Shown: piece by piece, positions 1-7,604 of the stretch
Numbering within the stretch: the stretch's first letter is position 1
Layout of the letters: each line of letters begins with the position of its first letter
Assembly (NCBI GenBank): GCA_002284615.2
Contig: MU069978.1
Span: forward strand, 38,598-50,931
Direction of reading: 5' to 3'
DNA length: 12,334 nucleotides
DNA from: Dunaliella salina
Lineage: Eukaryota > Chlorophyta > Chlorophyceae > Chlamydomonadales > Dunaliellaceae
Position numbers and translations under genes: made by a program
The notes under the pieces: model-generated
What the model was told of the DNA's origin: nothing
Database searches by the model: none
What the model saw: only the letters and a program-made list of their open reading frames with translations

Positions 1-139
1 TTTGAGTACTCAGATGCAATTTGCTTGTGGTTGCATAGTGCTTCCCTGCGTCTGAGCGCATGTCAGCTGCACAAGAGCACCTTCATGCAATAGCTGATGT
101 GAATGCAAATCAACCGTGCACAAAAACATCATTCCTCAC

Positions 140-219
140 CCATACAGCTGGCGCGCGATGGCCAGGGCGGTGGTGGTTTTGCCTGTGCCTGGAGGGCCAT
201 AGAAGAGCAAGTGTGGAAG
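140..219 (-). CDS. RFC4: RFC4 clamp-loader subunit, coding exon 3 (Walker A)
   Basis: Third coding exon of replication factor C subunit 4, an AAA+ ATPase of the nuclear complex that opens the PCNA ring and loads it at primer-template junctions. Twenty-six codons plus two bases encode LPHLLFY, then GPPGTGKT (Walker A, about residues 53-60), then [12 protein letters not shown]. Lys59 and Thr60 are the nucleotide-binding residues. TTTALAIA followed by QLYG or QLFG resembles plant RFC4 as I remember it; human and yeast orthologues have STILA here. The acceptor is CTTGCCTCGCAG and the donor GTGAGG, splitting the final Gly codon. About 72 of an expected 330-360 residues are in the window. Walker B, sensor motifs and the C-terminal collar must lie beyond the left edge. 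I saw no further exon in 1-139. Distinguishing RFC4 from its paralogues rests on short motifs, so the symbol is less certain than the family. Confidence 0.93.
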
Positions 220-281
220 CTGCGAGGCAAGTTGTGGTGAACAAGAATTCATGTGTGACAATGTAAGCAATTAGGCCCACT

Positions 282-560
282 GTGGCACCAGCAACTCCTG
301 ACATTACCAACTTGTGACGCCACCACTTTGTGATGTCAACAACTCTTGACATCACCAACCTGGAACATCACCACCTCCTGACATCACCAGCTTGTGACAT
401 CACCAACTCACGACACGGCTTACATGACGTCACCAACTCATGACACGGCTTAGAGGGACATGACATACCAACACATGACACGGCTTACATGACATCACCA
501 ACTCATGACATGGCTTACTCAACATCTTGTGACACCACCAACTCATGGCATGGACTGATA
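282..560. repeat. Degenerate minisatellite in RFC4 intron 2
   Basis: Tandem units on the plus strand built on TTGTGACATCACCAAC (about 16-17 bp), changing around 405 to a longer unit of about 30 bp, CATGACATCACCAACT followed by CATGACACGGCTTA. Copies are diverged and some are cut short. One copy (about 424-431) contains the palindrome TGACGTCA. The block lies wholly within the 854-bp second intron of RFC4. Short open frames across it read repeat sequence and are not genes. Confidence 0.8.
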
Positions 561-1073
561 ATCTCACTCCCTGTCAATCTGCTTCCTGCTGGCCTAGGCT
601 TACGCACACTGGGAGAAAGAAGCAACTTAAAGGAAATGAAGTGTACATGAGGGGGGGGACATTGCACCCTGAATGAATGGGATCCCAATTATGTTGCAGC
701 ATCATGGGCTGCAGCATCATAGGCTGACATGCAGGAAGAGCCAAAAAGCAGGGAAAAGAAGACAGCTACACAATTTGGGGAGCTCCTTATTAATGCAAGC
801 AGAGTGAGTTGCAGTCATTTCACAGCTGTTCCATTGATGCTGTGACAGATGAGCAAGCTCGTTCCATCATGCGCCAACAGATTTGTGTTATGCTTACAAA
901 GGCCTTTAACATGGGACATGTTTCCGGCTGACCAAGGGGAGGACGATGCCTTTCCTTGCCTTCCAAGGGTGACAGCCCATGGGATTTCGAAGTTTTCCTT
1001 CCACTCTTCCTCTCTCTATCCCTTCACAACACCTGAGTAGTGCACCAGGCTAAGCATGAAAGTCATCCCTTAC

Positions 1074-1164
1074 ATTTGCGGTCTCCAGGGCTTTGGTCAG
1101 GGTGTCTACAACTTGTGTTTGATGCGCCACATCGGACACAGTCCTGGGCCTGTACTTCTCAGTC
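1074..1164 (-). CDS. RFC4: RFC4 clamp-loader subunit, coding exon 2
   Basis: Ninety-one bases: one G completing the Trp codon, then thirty codons beginning TEKYRPRTVSDVAHQ and ending LTKALETAN. EKYRP is the hallmark box near the N terminus of every RFC small subunit, and the VSDVAHQ...VV.TL pattern that follows matches the family at the same spacing. The acceptor reads GCAACCCAG and the donor GTAAGGG. The exon starts in phase 2 and ends in phase 0, exactly what exons 1 and 3 need. The intron that follows is 854 bp (220-1073) and carries the minisatellite listed separately. Neither strand shows a competing gene here. Confidence 0.92.
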
Positions 1165-1265
1165 CTGGGTTGCACCACGTAGTTTGCAAGCATCAAGGTT
1201 GTGATGTGGTTTGATGCATTGGATTTTGAGGCAGAGCAAGATGATGGTCAGCTGTCGCTGCGCAC

Positions 1266-1309
1266 CATGGCTGGGAGGATGCAGGCTTGTCAGCTTTCTC
1301 CATCTGCAT
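1266..1309 (-). CDS. RFC4: RFC4 clamp-loader subunit, coding exon 1 (start)
   Basis: First coding exon of the replication factor C subunit described under the exon at 140-219. Read on the minus strand it begins with ATG at 1309 and encodes MQMEKADKPASSQP plus the first two bases (TG) of a Trp codon. The intron then starts GTGCGC at 1265. The Trp is completed by the G that opens the next exon, giving QPWTEKYRP, the expected N-terminal RFC box. A second in-frame ATG at 1303 has a G at +4 and would start the protein two residues later; the sequence does not decide between them. Intron 1 is 101 bp (1165-1265). An upstream non-coding exon is possible because AG precedes the second ATG. Confidence 0.82.
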
Positions 1310-1963
1310 TGAAATGTATGGATGTGGAAAAACTCTCTCCCTGCACACTTTGACCCGTCTGTCAATGTGGGTGCTAAAATTCTGCCACTCTGTAGATGGC
1401 GTGGATTCACCGAGGTGTCATTAAATTCAAATTACGAAAGACTAGACACCTAAACACCTGTGTTACCGACATGATACAGGTGCAGAAATTCAACCTGATA
1501 ACGATATACCTCGGAACTTGAATCAACTGAACTTAAATTTACATCACATGTCTGGCGTGCAGACCTTTTGGTTCTCCGGGGAGGATGGAGGCGTAAAGAA
1601 AATTGCAAGAACGGAAAATTAATGTGATTGTCCACAACCGTGACTTTTGGAAGCTCTTGAGATGGCCATACTTTATGTCCAGCTTGTCTTTCCCTTTTGT
1701 GGGTTTCCGCAGTCATGCGTTTTGACTGAGTGGCTCCTTTATGTAAACCTGTAAACCTTTCCCTTTTGACAAATTGTGAGGAGATAGCGCATCTGACCAG
1801 AGGGAAGTAGCGCATCAGACCTGAGCATACCCTTTCCCTCAAAATGGTTTGAGGATACTTCTCTCGACAGCCTTAGCATATGGTGTGTGCCAAATCTAAA
1901 CAGAACAATTTTGCCCGACTAATCTCATGAGCCAAAGTCTGGCCCTTTTAAGGGAAAGAAAGG

Positions 1964-1988
1964 GATAGCCCTACACTTTAGGGCTATC
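1964..1988. other. Perfect 10-bp hairpin
   Basis: GATAGCCCTA and its exact reverse complement TAGGGCTATC flank a 5-base CACTT spacer. The stem has no mismatch. It is about 660 bp upstream of the RFC4 start codon, outside any gene I can call. It could be a palindromic protein-binding site, a structured RNA segment or a chance fold. Confidence 0.7.
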
Positions 1989-2340
1989 GAATTCTCCTTC
2001 CTTCCAAAAAATTGTGACCGCACTCCCTACTGGAGTCCCCCCCCCCTCCCCAAGGGGGATGACAGGAGCCAGCAGGCCTCAGCGGATGGAGTTATGTTTG
2101 ATCCAGGCCCGCCAGTGCATGCTTTGGGGTTCATATTAAATACTGGGAACAACCTCAATAACTTGGAACCTTTGCACTACTCGGTAAATTGGAATCTTTG
2201 CACTCCTCTACTATATAGCAGAATATATGCCGCCAGCATCTTTGCCAATCATGCCATTGGCTCTCGGCAAGAGCTTCCACAAAACTCCAATTAAGCAATC
2301 CAGAAGATAGGCGAAGGAATCTCAAGCTGGCAGGGTTTTC

Positions 2341-2415
2341 GAGGGGCAGTTGCTTGCAGGGCGGCGAGGGGCAGTTGCTTGCAGGGCGGCGAGGGGCAGT
2401 TGCTTGCAGGACGGC
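2341..2415. repeat. 25-bp tandem repeat, three copies
   Basis: Three head-to-tail units of GAGGGGCAGTTGCTTGCAGG plus the last five bases GCGGC. The first two are identical and the third differs by one base (GACGGC at its end). The near-identity points to a recent duplication. No gene overlaps it convincingly. Confidence 0.9.
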
Positions 2416-2587
2416 GAGGTGCACCTCGGGACCCAAGAATGCTAGCCCATAAAATCTATGTTAGTTTGTCATGCCTAGTTTCCCTCTGGAAGTTATTGCT
2501 TGGTGGGGCCATCGTTATTTCTTATTGATGGGATCGGATAAGTAAGGGTCAGTGCCAGCTGGGTCAGTGCCATCTGCAAATGGAAAT

Positions 2588-2800
2588 TCCTAGTAGTGTC
2601 CAACGAAACATTCTACGTTGGCTGGACAGCCACTAAAACACAACTCGATCACCCTGTTGGCATTATACTTATGCCCCTGGAAGGCAGAGAATCCACCCAT
2701 CACCCACGAGATATCAATCCCAGAGATAGAGAAGCCTACCTCATTGAGCTGAATTTTTTTACTGAAACCAAGCCTGAACCAACTCTTAGAAGTTACCGAG
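2588..2800 (+). pseudogene. LINE C-terminal domain fragment, copy 1 (inactive)
   Basis: This aligns base for base with 3886-4090 and is a second copy of the C-terminal block of the LINE at 3066-4600. Its open frame reads DHPVGIILMPLEG and later AYLIELNFFTETKPEPTL. The other copy reads RPDGIIIFPLKA and HLVELKLCSDTK. The two residues expected to be catalytic in a PD...ExK nuclease are both changed: Asp to Val, and Lys to Asn in ELN. Homology stops near 2800. The fragment is a dead remnant, and the open frame reaching to about 2990 is accidental beyond the homology. Order and orientation suggest two independent insertions or a nested pair. LINE family membership is inferred from the linked copy with RNase H. 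Confidence 0.7.
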
Positions 2801-3065
2801 GTAGTTTAACTGACCGTCACGTTACGGCTCCTTGTCGAAAGGCGAGGAAGGTATTTGGCAAGGAAGAGGTCCCCAAATTGATCCCTTGTGGCCAGGGCGG
2901 GAAAAAATGCCTTCTATCGGTGGGGGTCATTTGGGGCCCATTCCTAAATGCACGCGGTGGCGGAAAATCAAAACACTCCCCTCTGTTTTAAGGCACCTAG
3001 CACATGGAGGAAAAGGTTTGCACTTTTGCATCCCGATACAAACAACCTTTCATAATCTGCAGCCA

Positions 3066-4288
3066 ACAAAAAACCTTTAGACCTTACATACGACCATACC
3101 TGCAACCCTTACCCTACCAAAGATCCCAGGCTGGCGACACCTGGCATTTACAGGTGGCAATGTCATAAATTCCAACAACAGGAGTATGCAGCAGCAGGGG
3201 CATCATTTTTCATCCCAGCAGACATCTTCTCCTCTGAAATTATCACATGCACAATAAATCCCAAGGGGCATGGTCCCGCTTATACCATCAACAGAGCAGA
3301 GCTCGCTGCAATTTTGGTAGCTCTACAGCAAGGGCACACTTCAATTGCAACTGACAGTTCTTCAGCTCTGAATCAGATTAGAAACCTGATCCTCAAACCC
3401 ATGAACATGTCCACGCACTTACATACACCACTGCACATAGGGATCATAACTTGCATCAGTGCTTCAAAGGGCCCTGTTCACAAATAGTAAAATCACACAG
3501 TGGCATCCTTGGTAATGAAGGCGCAGATGCTGTTGCACTTCAAGCAGCTATGTTGCTATGGCGCATCAAAGTTGTGACCCTCAAAGAACAAGCCAATGTC
3601 CTCAAACATCAAACGGACACCCTGTACAATGGCAAACATGCGAGACGCTTCAGTTGCTACCCTGGGCCTTATCTTTGCCCTCTTTGTGGTACACCTGATA
3701 GCACGTCCCATACTCTACTCAGGTGCACCCACCCACAGGCAAACAGAATGAACATAAATCACCATCTTCAAGCACTCAGCATCTGCGGTGAAGCAGTCAG
3801 CAAAGGAGACTATGGACCTTATATTGTTTCTATAGATGCATGCAATACAGAGAGGCTATGCTCCCTGGAGATGGAAGTTCCGAATAGTGTCCACTGAAAC
3901 ATACCATATTGGCTGTTTCCATCCAGACAACCAACATATGCACAGCTCAGTCGCCCTGATGGCATTATAATTTTTCCCTTGAAGGCAGAGACTCCACATG
4001 TGACCCACAGAATATGAATCCCAGAGAGACAGAGATATCCACCTTGTTGAACTAAAACTTTGCTCTGATACCAAAACTGAACTAACACTCCACACTGCAC
4101 AAAATCAGCACAAAAACACTATCGAGAGCTTGCACAAAAAATTTCTTCGGGGCAGACACCGCAATAACAGAGTCACACTACGTACCATACTAATTGGAGT
4201 TGCTGGAACTATCTTCAATCCCTACACTACTGATCCCCTCTGCAAACTTGGCCTAACAAAAGACAAAGCTCACAAAACTGCAAAATAA
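3066..4288 (+). pseudogene. LINE-type retrotransposon 3' end: RNase H, zinc motif, PD...ExK-like domain
   Basis: Broken 3' half of a non-LTR retrotransposon protein. Frame 2 (about 3066-3484) carries RNase H: Glu in NRAELAAILVAL (3299) and Asp in ATDSSSAL (3353). The usual opening DGS with the first catalytic Asp is not visible. A frameshift near 3480 moves to frame 1 (3451-3894), which continues IVKSHSGILGNEGADAVA, the end of RNase H. It then reads CPLCGTPDSTSHTLLRC (about 3676-3726), a C-x2-C-x7-H-x4-C zinc motif. A TGA at 3895 interrupts, but the same frame resumes NIPYWLFP and SRPDGIIIF. Another shift leads to frame 2 (4028-4285) with HLVELKLCSDTK and LIGVAGTIF, ending in TAA at 4286. No reverse transcriptase lies upstream, so the element is 5'-truncated. 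Calling the last block a PD-(D/E)xK nuclease is inference from spacing alone. Confidence 0.85.
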
Positions 4289-4361
4289 CTTCACTATCAC
4301 GCTGTAAAAATCCTACAAAAATTCACAATTACCGAAAATGCCATTTAGCAACAGAAGCAAT

Positions 4362-4388
4362 GGGGGTTTGGGGGAGGGGGCTGCAGGG
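4362..4388 (+). other. G-quadruplex-type G-run cluster
   Basis: Four runs of G (5, 5, 5 and 3 bases) separated by TTT, A and CTGCA on the plus strand, meeting the usual quadruplex pattern. It lies just after the LINE protein end, inside what is probably the element's C-terminal tail or 3' untranslated region. Confidence 0.6.
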
Positions 4389-4449
4389 AGGGCTGCGTAC
4401 AGGACAGTGAGGCGCGCAGCTGGACGGATGGCCAACGACCCACCGAGTC

Positions 4450-4575
4450 CTCATTAGCTGGGCTGCTCATACCTTGTCTCCATTGGTGGGACTCACTTTC
4501 AGTGTCAGCGCTGACTGTTGTGCCTTTCCTTAATGCGCACCGGTTGTCCAGCGTAGACTTTTATTTTTTTATAAG
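4450..4575 (+). mobile_element. LINE 3' tail, copy 1
   Basis: Downstream of the RNase H LINE, the stretch from ATTGGTGGGACTCACTTTCAG through GCGCTGA to GGTTGTCCAGCGTAGAC and a T-rich run is matched at 5398-5480. The shared order of blocks (TGGTG.G.TTCACT, GCGCTGA, then TTGTCCAGC..AGAC followed by T/C-rich DNA) suggests a conserved 3' untranslated end of one element family. The exact terminus is not clear, and no poly(A) tail or target-site duplication was identified. Confidence 0.5.
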
Positions 4576-4599
4576 GTCAGTGTTGACCGTTAGATATCT

Positions 4600-5390
4600 C
4601 TTTTGAGACAGCTAAAACAAACCTTTCATATCCAATACAATCCTCCAAAGTGGGTAAATTAGCCTTTTTGCCGGATGCGCTCATTTATGTGTTTCTGTCT
4701 CAAATATCACTATGTCAACCATTATTCTTCTACTAAATATATTTACATTTACCAAGAAATAACAAAAATTAGATCCCATACCTCCTGCAGTAAGGAAAGG
4801 ACCCAACAGTCAGCGCTAAAACTGAGAGTGAGTACCACAAGTTCAGACCAAGAGACAGAAAAGCACAGAAGTCAACTCCAGCAAATTGGCCTCCATCTAG
4901 AACACTCAAGACACTACTGCCAAGAGGCCCTGTCCAGCAAACTCGAGACCCACACCTTATCCTCAGAGCAAGCTCTCCAACATGTTAGCACGGGCCCCCC
5001 TCTTGCACCCCAAATATATTGTTCATAATAACACACGCTATGCACCAGACAAGCTCTCGAGAGGACTTCTTTCATTGAAAGTTTCAACTCTCATCAGTAA
5101 GATCAGGCATGGGGTACTACCGGTGACCCACCCCATCCTCACTTGCTTCTACTTTTCCATTTCTTCTTGGATGGAGTACACAGTGCCTTGGCCCTAGGTA
5201 CCCCTTTTCCTGAATTGATGTGTGGAATGTTTTCAGTGCCTACATAATTATTTTTTATGCTTTGCAAACTTCCTGCTTTCTCTGGAGAGGAGGTCAAAGT
5301 TTGATCTTTTTTAGCCCTCTGCTGGATTTTCTTGAGGGTAAACTAAAAAGGTGTATCACACTGATCACTGGCTTTTTTTCACTTCTCTTG
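4600..5390. other. AT-rich stretch without recognisable gene
   Basis: The longest open frame (plus strand, 4675-5028) reads Gln/Ser-rich sequence without a known domain. A second, around 5000-5120, reads KYIVHNNTRYAPDKLSRGLL, which may be old retroelement coding DNA but which I cannot place. No splice-supported minus-strand exon was found. The degenerate dispersed repeat at 5203-5262 lies here. Confidence 0.4.
5203..5262 (+). repeat. Structured dispersed repeat, degenerate copy 1
   Basis: The line CTGAATTGATGTGTGG, then AGTGCCTACATAATTATTTT, follows the same block order as the better copy at 11960-12081 (TTAATTGATGTAGGG, then CTGCCTACGTAG and a T-rich tail). The first hairpin is missing and the second no longer pairs well. 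This is the weakest of the five copies. Confidence 0.4.
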
Positions 5391-5397
5391 GTCCGCA

Positions 5398-5482
5398 ATG
5401 GTGAGGTTCACTCTCAATTTTGGCGCTGATGATGTACGCTGGCGTTTGTCCAGCACAGACCTCTTCTTCTTCTTTTTTGCTT
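5398..5482 (+). mobile_element. LINE 3' tail, copy 2
   Basis: Reads AATGGTGAGGTTCACTCTCA, GGCGCTGATGATG and GCGTTTGTCCAGCACAGACC, then a run of CTT repeats. This parallels 4450-4575 block by block. It is presumably the end of a second insertion of the RNase H LINE family whose coding part is too decayed to recognise, or has been deleted. Confidence 0.45.
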
Positions 5483-6040
5483 GATTTCTTTCACAGTGAT
5501 TTGTGTTACCTCAAGGACTCCCAATAGTTAAGGATCAGCCAACTTGGTGAAGTGGTAGTCAGGAATAAATATTTGATGATGAAAAGTAGGGTTCACGCGA
5601 AGGCAAATGAGGCACATGCGCCCCAGCTACGCTACTTTACAGACAGAGGAACCTTAGTCTAAAACCTGCCATTGATGGCGCACGTGTGCCTGCGGGGAGC
5701 ATGCTAAAGACACCCGTTTTTAGGCCTTACATATATCCCTCTGACAAACCTCGATGTTTCCAAGACGAAAAAAGACTCTCTTTTGTGGCCCAAAGCTCAA
5801 TGATTGCAGCAAAAAAGCTAGCAATTCATGCCCCTGTCAACAGATCATTCATTCTGCAGCCAATGCAACAATACATGCTCGAGATACAAAACGTGCAATT
5901 GCTTTGGGTGTTATATCTAAATGCACCCACCCTCAAATTTGCAATCTTAGGCAAAAATGTGATTTGCTGTGTTCTGGCCCCCTCCTTTTACTTTCTTGTC
6001 CTACTTCTCAGATGGCTTTTACTTGCCCATGGGTTCTCAC
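5483..6040. other. Gap between LINE tail and coiled-coil exon, no gene called
   Basis: A 151-codon plus-strand open frame (5686-6141) crosses this region, but it has no motif and overlaps the splice-supported minus-strand exon at 6041-6121, so I treat it as chance. On the minus strand, a short AG-bounded segment ATTGCAAATTTGAGG before GTGGGTGC (about 5935-5949) could be a 15-base exon but has no other support. Confidence 0.35.
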
Positions 6041-6121
6041 CATGTACAGTCTTTTTACATCTTCTGTTTCAGGACCGGCTTTATCTCTTTCTTCATGAGC
6101 TTCTCCTTTTTCATGGACAGG
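6041..6121 (-). CDS. Coiled-coil protein, probable exon PVHEKGEAHEERDK
   Basis: Minus-strand segment of 27 codons reading PVHEKGEAHEERDK, then AGPETEDVKRLYM. It is highly charged, as in the other exons of this gene. The acceptor is CAACTTTCTGCTAG with a fair pyrimidine tract, and the donor is GTGAGAACC directly after the ATG (Met) codon. Both boundaries are phase 0, like the upstream exons at 6461-6637 and 6707-6748. It is the most downstream exon I can support. No stop codon in frame with a plausible last exon was found further left, so the C terminus is unplaced. The protein is not recognised. Evidence is splice sites, phase and composition only. Confidence 0.5.
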
Positions 6122-6301
6122 CTAGCAGAAAGTTGTTTTGACTGGAGGTCTCCTTCTTCCTTGTAACCTACCAGCCAAAGGCCGCATTCAGGAAAGATCC
6201 CCTAACTAACAAGCTAGAAGGTGCCACACCGAATGGCCCTAAAACCTGCACAAGCCACACGGCCTGTTCTGGGCCCATTAATGGATCATCTAGGAACATC
6301 G

Positions 6302-6360
6302 AGGGGGATGAAGGGAGAGATTCCCTGCCTACACAGTTTCTCTTGTTCTTTTCTTTCATT
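6302..6360 (+). repeat. Structured dispersed repeat, partial copy 2
   Basis: Reads GATGAAGGGAGAGATTCCCT, GCCTACACAG, then a T/C-rich tail TTTCTCTTGTTCTTTTC. It matches the second hairpin and tail of the copy at 11960-12081. The first hairpin is not present. It sits in the intron between the coiled-coil exons at 6041-6121 and 6461-6637. Confidence 0.6.
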
Positions 6361-6460
6361 GAGGAAAGGTAAACGCGCAGAGGCACTAATGAGTGAAGCA
6401 TGTCTGTCAACCACGTCATCAGAGAAGTGTTGCTACACGTATTCATAAATATCAGACAAC

Positions 6461-6637
6461 CTGCATGAAGTTGTTCCCAATAATAGAGCGGTTGCCTGTC
6501 GCCTTGAAAAGCTGCTGCAGGGCGCGGTTGTGCTCTGCCACTGTCTGGCGGAGCATGGCATACTTGTCTAACACATTGCGTACTGTGCTGTCGTGAGCTG
6601 CTTGAAGATCTTGCATGCGTTCACGTATACACCGGAT
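6461..6637 (-). CDS. Coiled-coil protein, exon IRCIRERMQDLQAAHD
   Basis: Fifty-nine codons on the minus strand, starting IRCIRERMQDLQAAHD and passing through NVLDKYAMLRQTVAEHNRAL. It ends SIIGNNFMQ. Residues 1-45 are spaced like a helical coiled coil (Leu/Ile/Val every three to four residues among Arg, Glu, Gln and Asp); the last fifteen are not. The acceptor TTCCTCTTGTGGCTGCAG is strong and the donor is GTTGTCTG. Without splicing the frame would end two codons later (VV, stop), so this could alternatively be the last exon. Both boundaries are phase 0. The preceding intron is only 69 bp (6638-6706). This is one of the two clearest exons of the gene. I do not recognise the family; a motor or cytoskeletal coiled coil is possible but unproven. 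Confidence 0.75.
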
Positions 6638-6706
6638 CTGCAGCCACAAGAGGAACAGAAGCAGCTGCAATGCCTTTGAATGAAAGAAAAAAAGTGTAAT
6701 TGCTAC

Positions 6707-6748
6707 CTCTGCCAATTTGCAGCATTTTTCCTCCATCAGAGAGTCTGA
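6707..6748 (-). CDS. Coiled-coil protein, short exon SDSLMEEKCCKLAE
   Basis: Fourteen codons between a good acceptor (GCCTTGTTTTTGACACAG) and donor GTAGCA, phase 0 on both sides. A 69-bp intron separates it from the exon at 6461-6637. Joined, the two read SLMEEKCCKLAE then IRCIRERMQD, continuing the helical heptad-like pattern without a break, which is the main reason to accept so short an exon. Confidence 0.6.
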
Positions 6749-6928
6749 CTGTGTCAAAAACAAGGCATGCAAAGCCATTTTTCTTTTTACAAGTGCTAGC
6801 CATTGTTTTGTGTTCATCATCATCATCATCATCAAGATGGCCAGTGTCAACGGTGTACACTTTGCCACAAGTGTTGCTACACAGCGGCCTAGCTTGAAGC
6901 TTTCAGGTTGCCACTCAAGACCCTGCTC

Positions 6929-7060
6929 AAGACCAAGAAAAGGAAAAAAAAGGAAAAAAGAAAAGGAAAAGAAACGTCATAGGCGGAGAAACTCTCCCCA
7001 CATCAATTAAGGATAAGGAGACATATTGGCTCAGAAAAGCCATGAGTCTCCTTCACCACA
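6929..7060 (-). repeat. Structured dispersed repeat, copy 3 (minus strand)
   Basis: The reverse complement of this stretch aligns with 11960-12081 over about 115 bp: GGTGAAGG, GGCTTTTCTGAGCCAAT, TGTC.CCTT, CCTTAATTGATGTGGGGAGA, GTTTCTCCGCCTAT and a long T/C-rich tail (A/G-rich here, 6935-6975). Read on the minus strand, AAGGAGAC (7046-7053) pairs perfectly with GTCTCCTT (7015-7022), enclosing GGCT/AGCC. It lies in the intron between the exons at 6707-6748 and 7464-7523. Confidence 0.75.
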
Positions 7061-7295
7061 ATGTTTGAGGCAGTAAAGGCAATTGGGGATCTGGAGGGTT
7101 ACAAGAAGCACTTGGTTTTAGAGCCTGCTCCTCGCCATTTGAACCTTCCCCCCTATCATCATTCCAGTGGTACTGATAACTCACTTTTTATAATAGTATG
7201 ATGGTGCCACTCATAGTTTGCAGCCCAGGCAAGACAATGCAACATTTCAATTCACTTCCATGTTGGATGCCTCGCAAAATGGGCCCCTTTGTGAC
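7061..7295. other. Intron stretch, short unexplained plus-strand frame
   Basis: Directly after the dispersed repeat the plus strand has a 46-codon frame beginning MFEAVKAIGDLEGYKKHLVL at 7061 and ending at about 7201. Its composition is protein-like, but I know no relative and see no splice partner. No minus-strand exon was found in this stretch. Confidence 0.3.
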
Positions 7296-7325
7296 CTGAT
7301 GAAGTTGTCGGCATTTGTTCAAATG
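7296..7325 (-). CDS. Possible 30-base exon HLNKCRQLHQ
   Basis: Ten codons between an AG (GGGAAGTACAG) and a GT (GTCACAAAG), phase 0 on both sides, in a composition that would suit the coiled-coil gene. The acceptor lacks a pyrimidine tract and the donor is weak, so this is only a candidate. Confidence 0.22.
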
Positions 7326-7363
7326 CTGTACTTCCCACAGCCTTGTCATAAGTAGCACTGACA

Positions 7364-7385
7364 GCTCACGCCCCATTCTCAGCCT
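7364..7385 (-). pseudogene. Collapsed exon copy (KAENGA + donor)
   Basis: On the minus strand AAGGCTGAGAATGGGGC runs straight into GTGAGCTGTCAG. Compared with the exon at 7464-7523 (GAGAATGGGGCA... then GTGAGCTCA), the part between GGGGC and the donor is deleted. This is a remnant at the downstream edge of the exon/donor array. Confidence 0.5.
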
Positions 7386-7463
7386 TCATACATATTGCAA
7401 CCTTCAGGGTTCCAGGGATAAGCAACACTATTCCTTTGAAGTTCATCAACCGGTTGAGCTCAC

Positions 7464-7523
7464 CATTGCCTTTTCTCGGGCAGCGTTTGTGGCTGCTGCC
7501 CCATTCTCATCCTCATTGAAAAT
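7464..7523 (-). CDS. Coiled-coil protein, repeat exon IFNEDENGAAATNAAREKAM
   Basis: Exactly twenty codons, phase 0 on both sides, with donor GTGAGCTC and an AT-rich acceptor AATTTTAAG. It aligns without a gap to the upstream exon at 7605-7664: E, N and the AAA and AA blocks fall in register. Both resemble the 3' half of the exon at 8571-8687. The intron separating it from the previous copy is only 81 bp (7524-7604) and contains CTAAT, a possible branch site. It is Ala/Glu-rich and likely helical. The acceptor is the weakest point. It may be a constitutive exon or one of several alternatives. Function unknown. Confidence 0.55.
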
Positions 7524-7604
7524 CTTAAAATTTCCGACCTTCATCGCTAATGGTATTAGCGCTGCATTCATCCGCCATTGCTGCAGACCACTTGCTGCAC
7601 TCAC

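Larger units (their letters stand above)
1310..2587. other. RFC4 upstream region, no convincing gene
   Basis: This 1.3-kb stretch lies upstream of the minus-strand RFC4 start and should contain its promoter. No TATA box, CpG-rich block or further RFC exon could be singled out. A 130-codon minus-strand open frame (1450-1842) has no recognisable motif and no splice partner, so I do not call it. The stretch also holds the hairpin at 1964-1988, a C-run at 2038-2057, two copies of a GGAACCTTTGCACT-like motif about 24 bp apart near 2165-2205, and the 25-bp triplicate at 2341-2415. The 3' end of the coiled-coil gene on the same strand must lie somewhere between here and 6041. Confidence 0.5.

Noticed and set aside
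110..358. 82-codon minus-strand open frame over the RFC4 exon
   Set aside because: It reads the exon in the wrong frame; the correct frame is fixed by the Walker A motif and by the splice sites.
849..1040. 63-codon plus-strand open frame
   Set aside because: It lies within intron 2 of RFC4 on the other strand and resembles no protein.
1450..1842. 130-codon minus-strand open frame upstream of RFC4
   Set aside because: No motif, unremarkable composition, no splice partner, and it occupies the likely promoter or leader of RFC4.
2155..2436. 93-codon minus-strand open frame
   Set aside because: Half of it is the 25-bp tandem repeat; the remainder has no motif or plausible splice boundary.
5686..6141. 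151-codon plus-strand open frame
   Set aside because: No recognisable domain, hydrophobic tail from pyrimidine-rich DNA, and overlap with a splice-bounded minus-strand exon.
6452..6637. Exon at 6461-6637 as the neck of a kinesin-14 motor
   Set aside because: The helical part followed by a Gly-Asn-Arg string was suggestive, but the expected GNIRV.CR.RP sequence of the motor start is not there.
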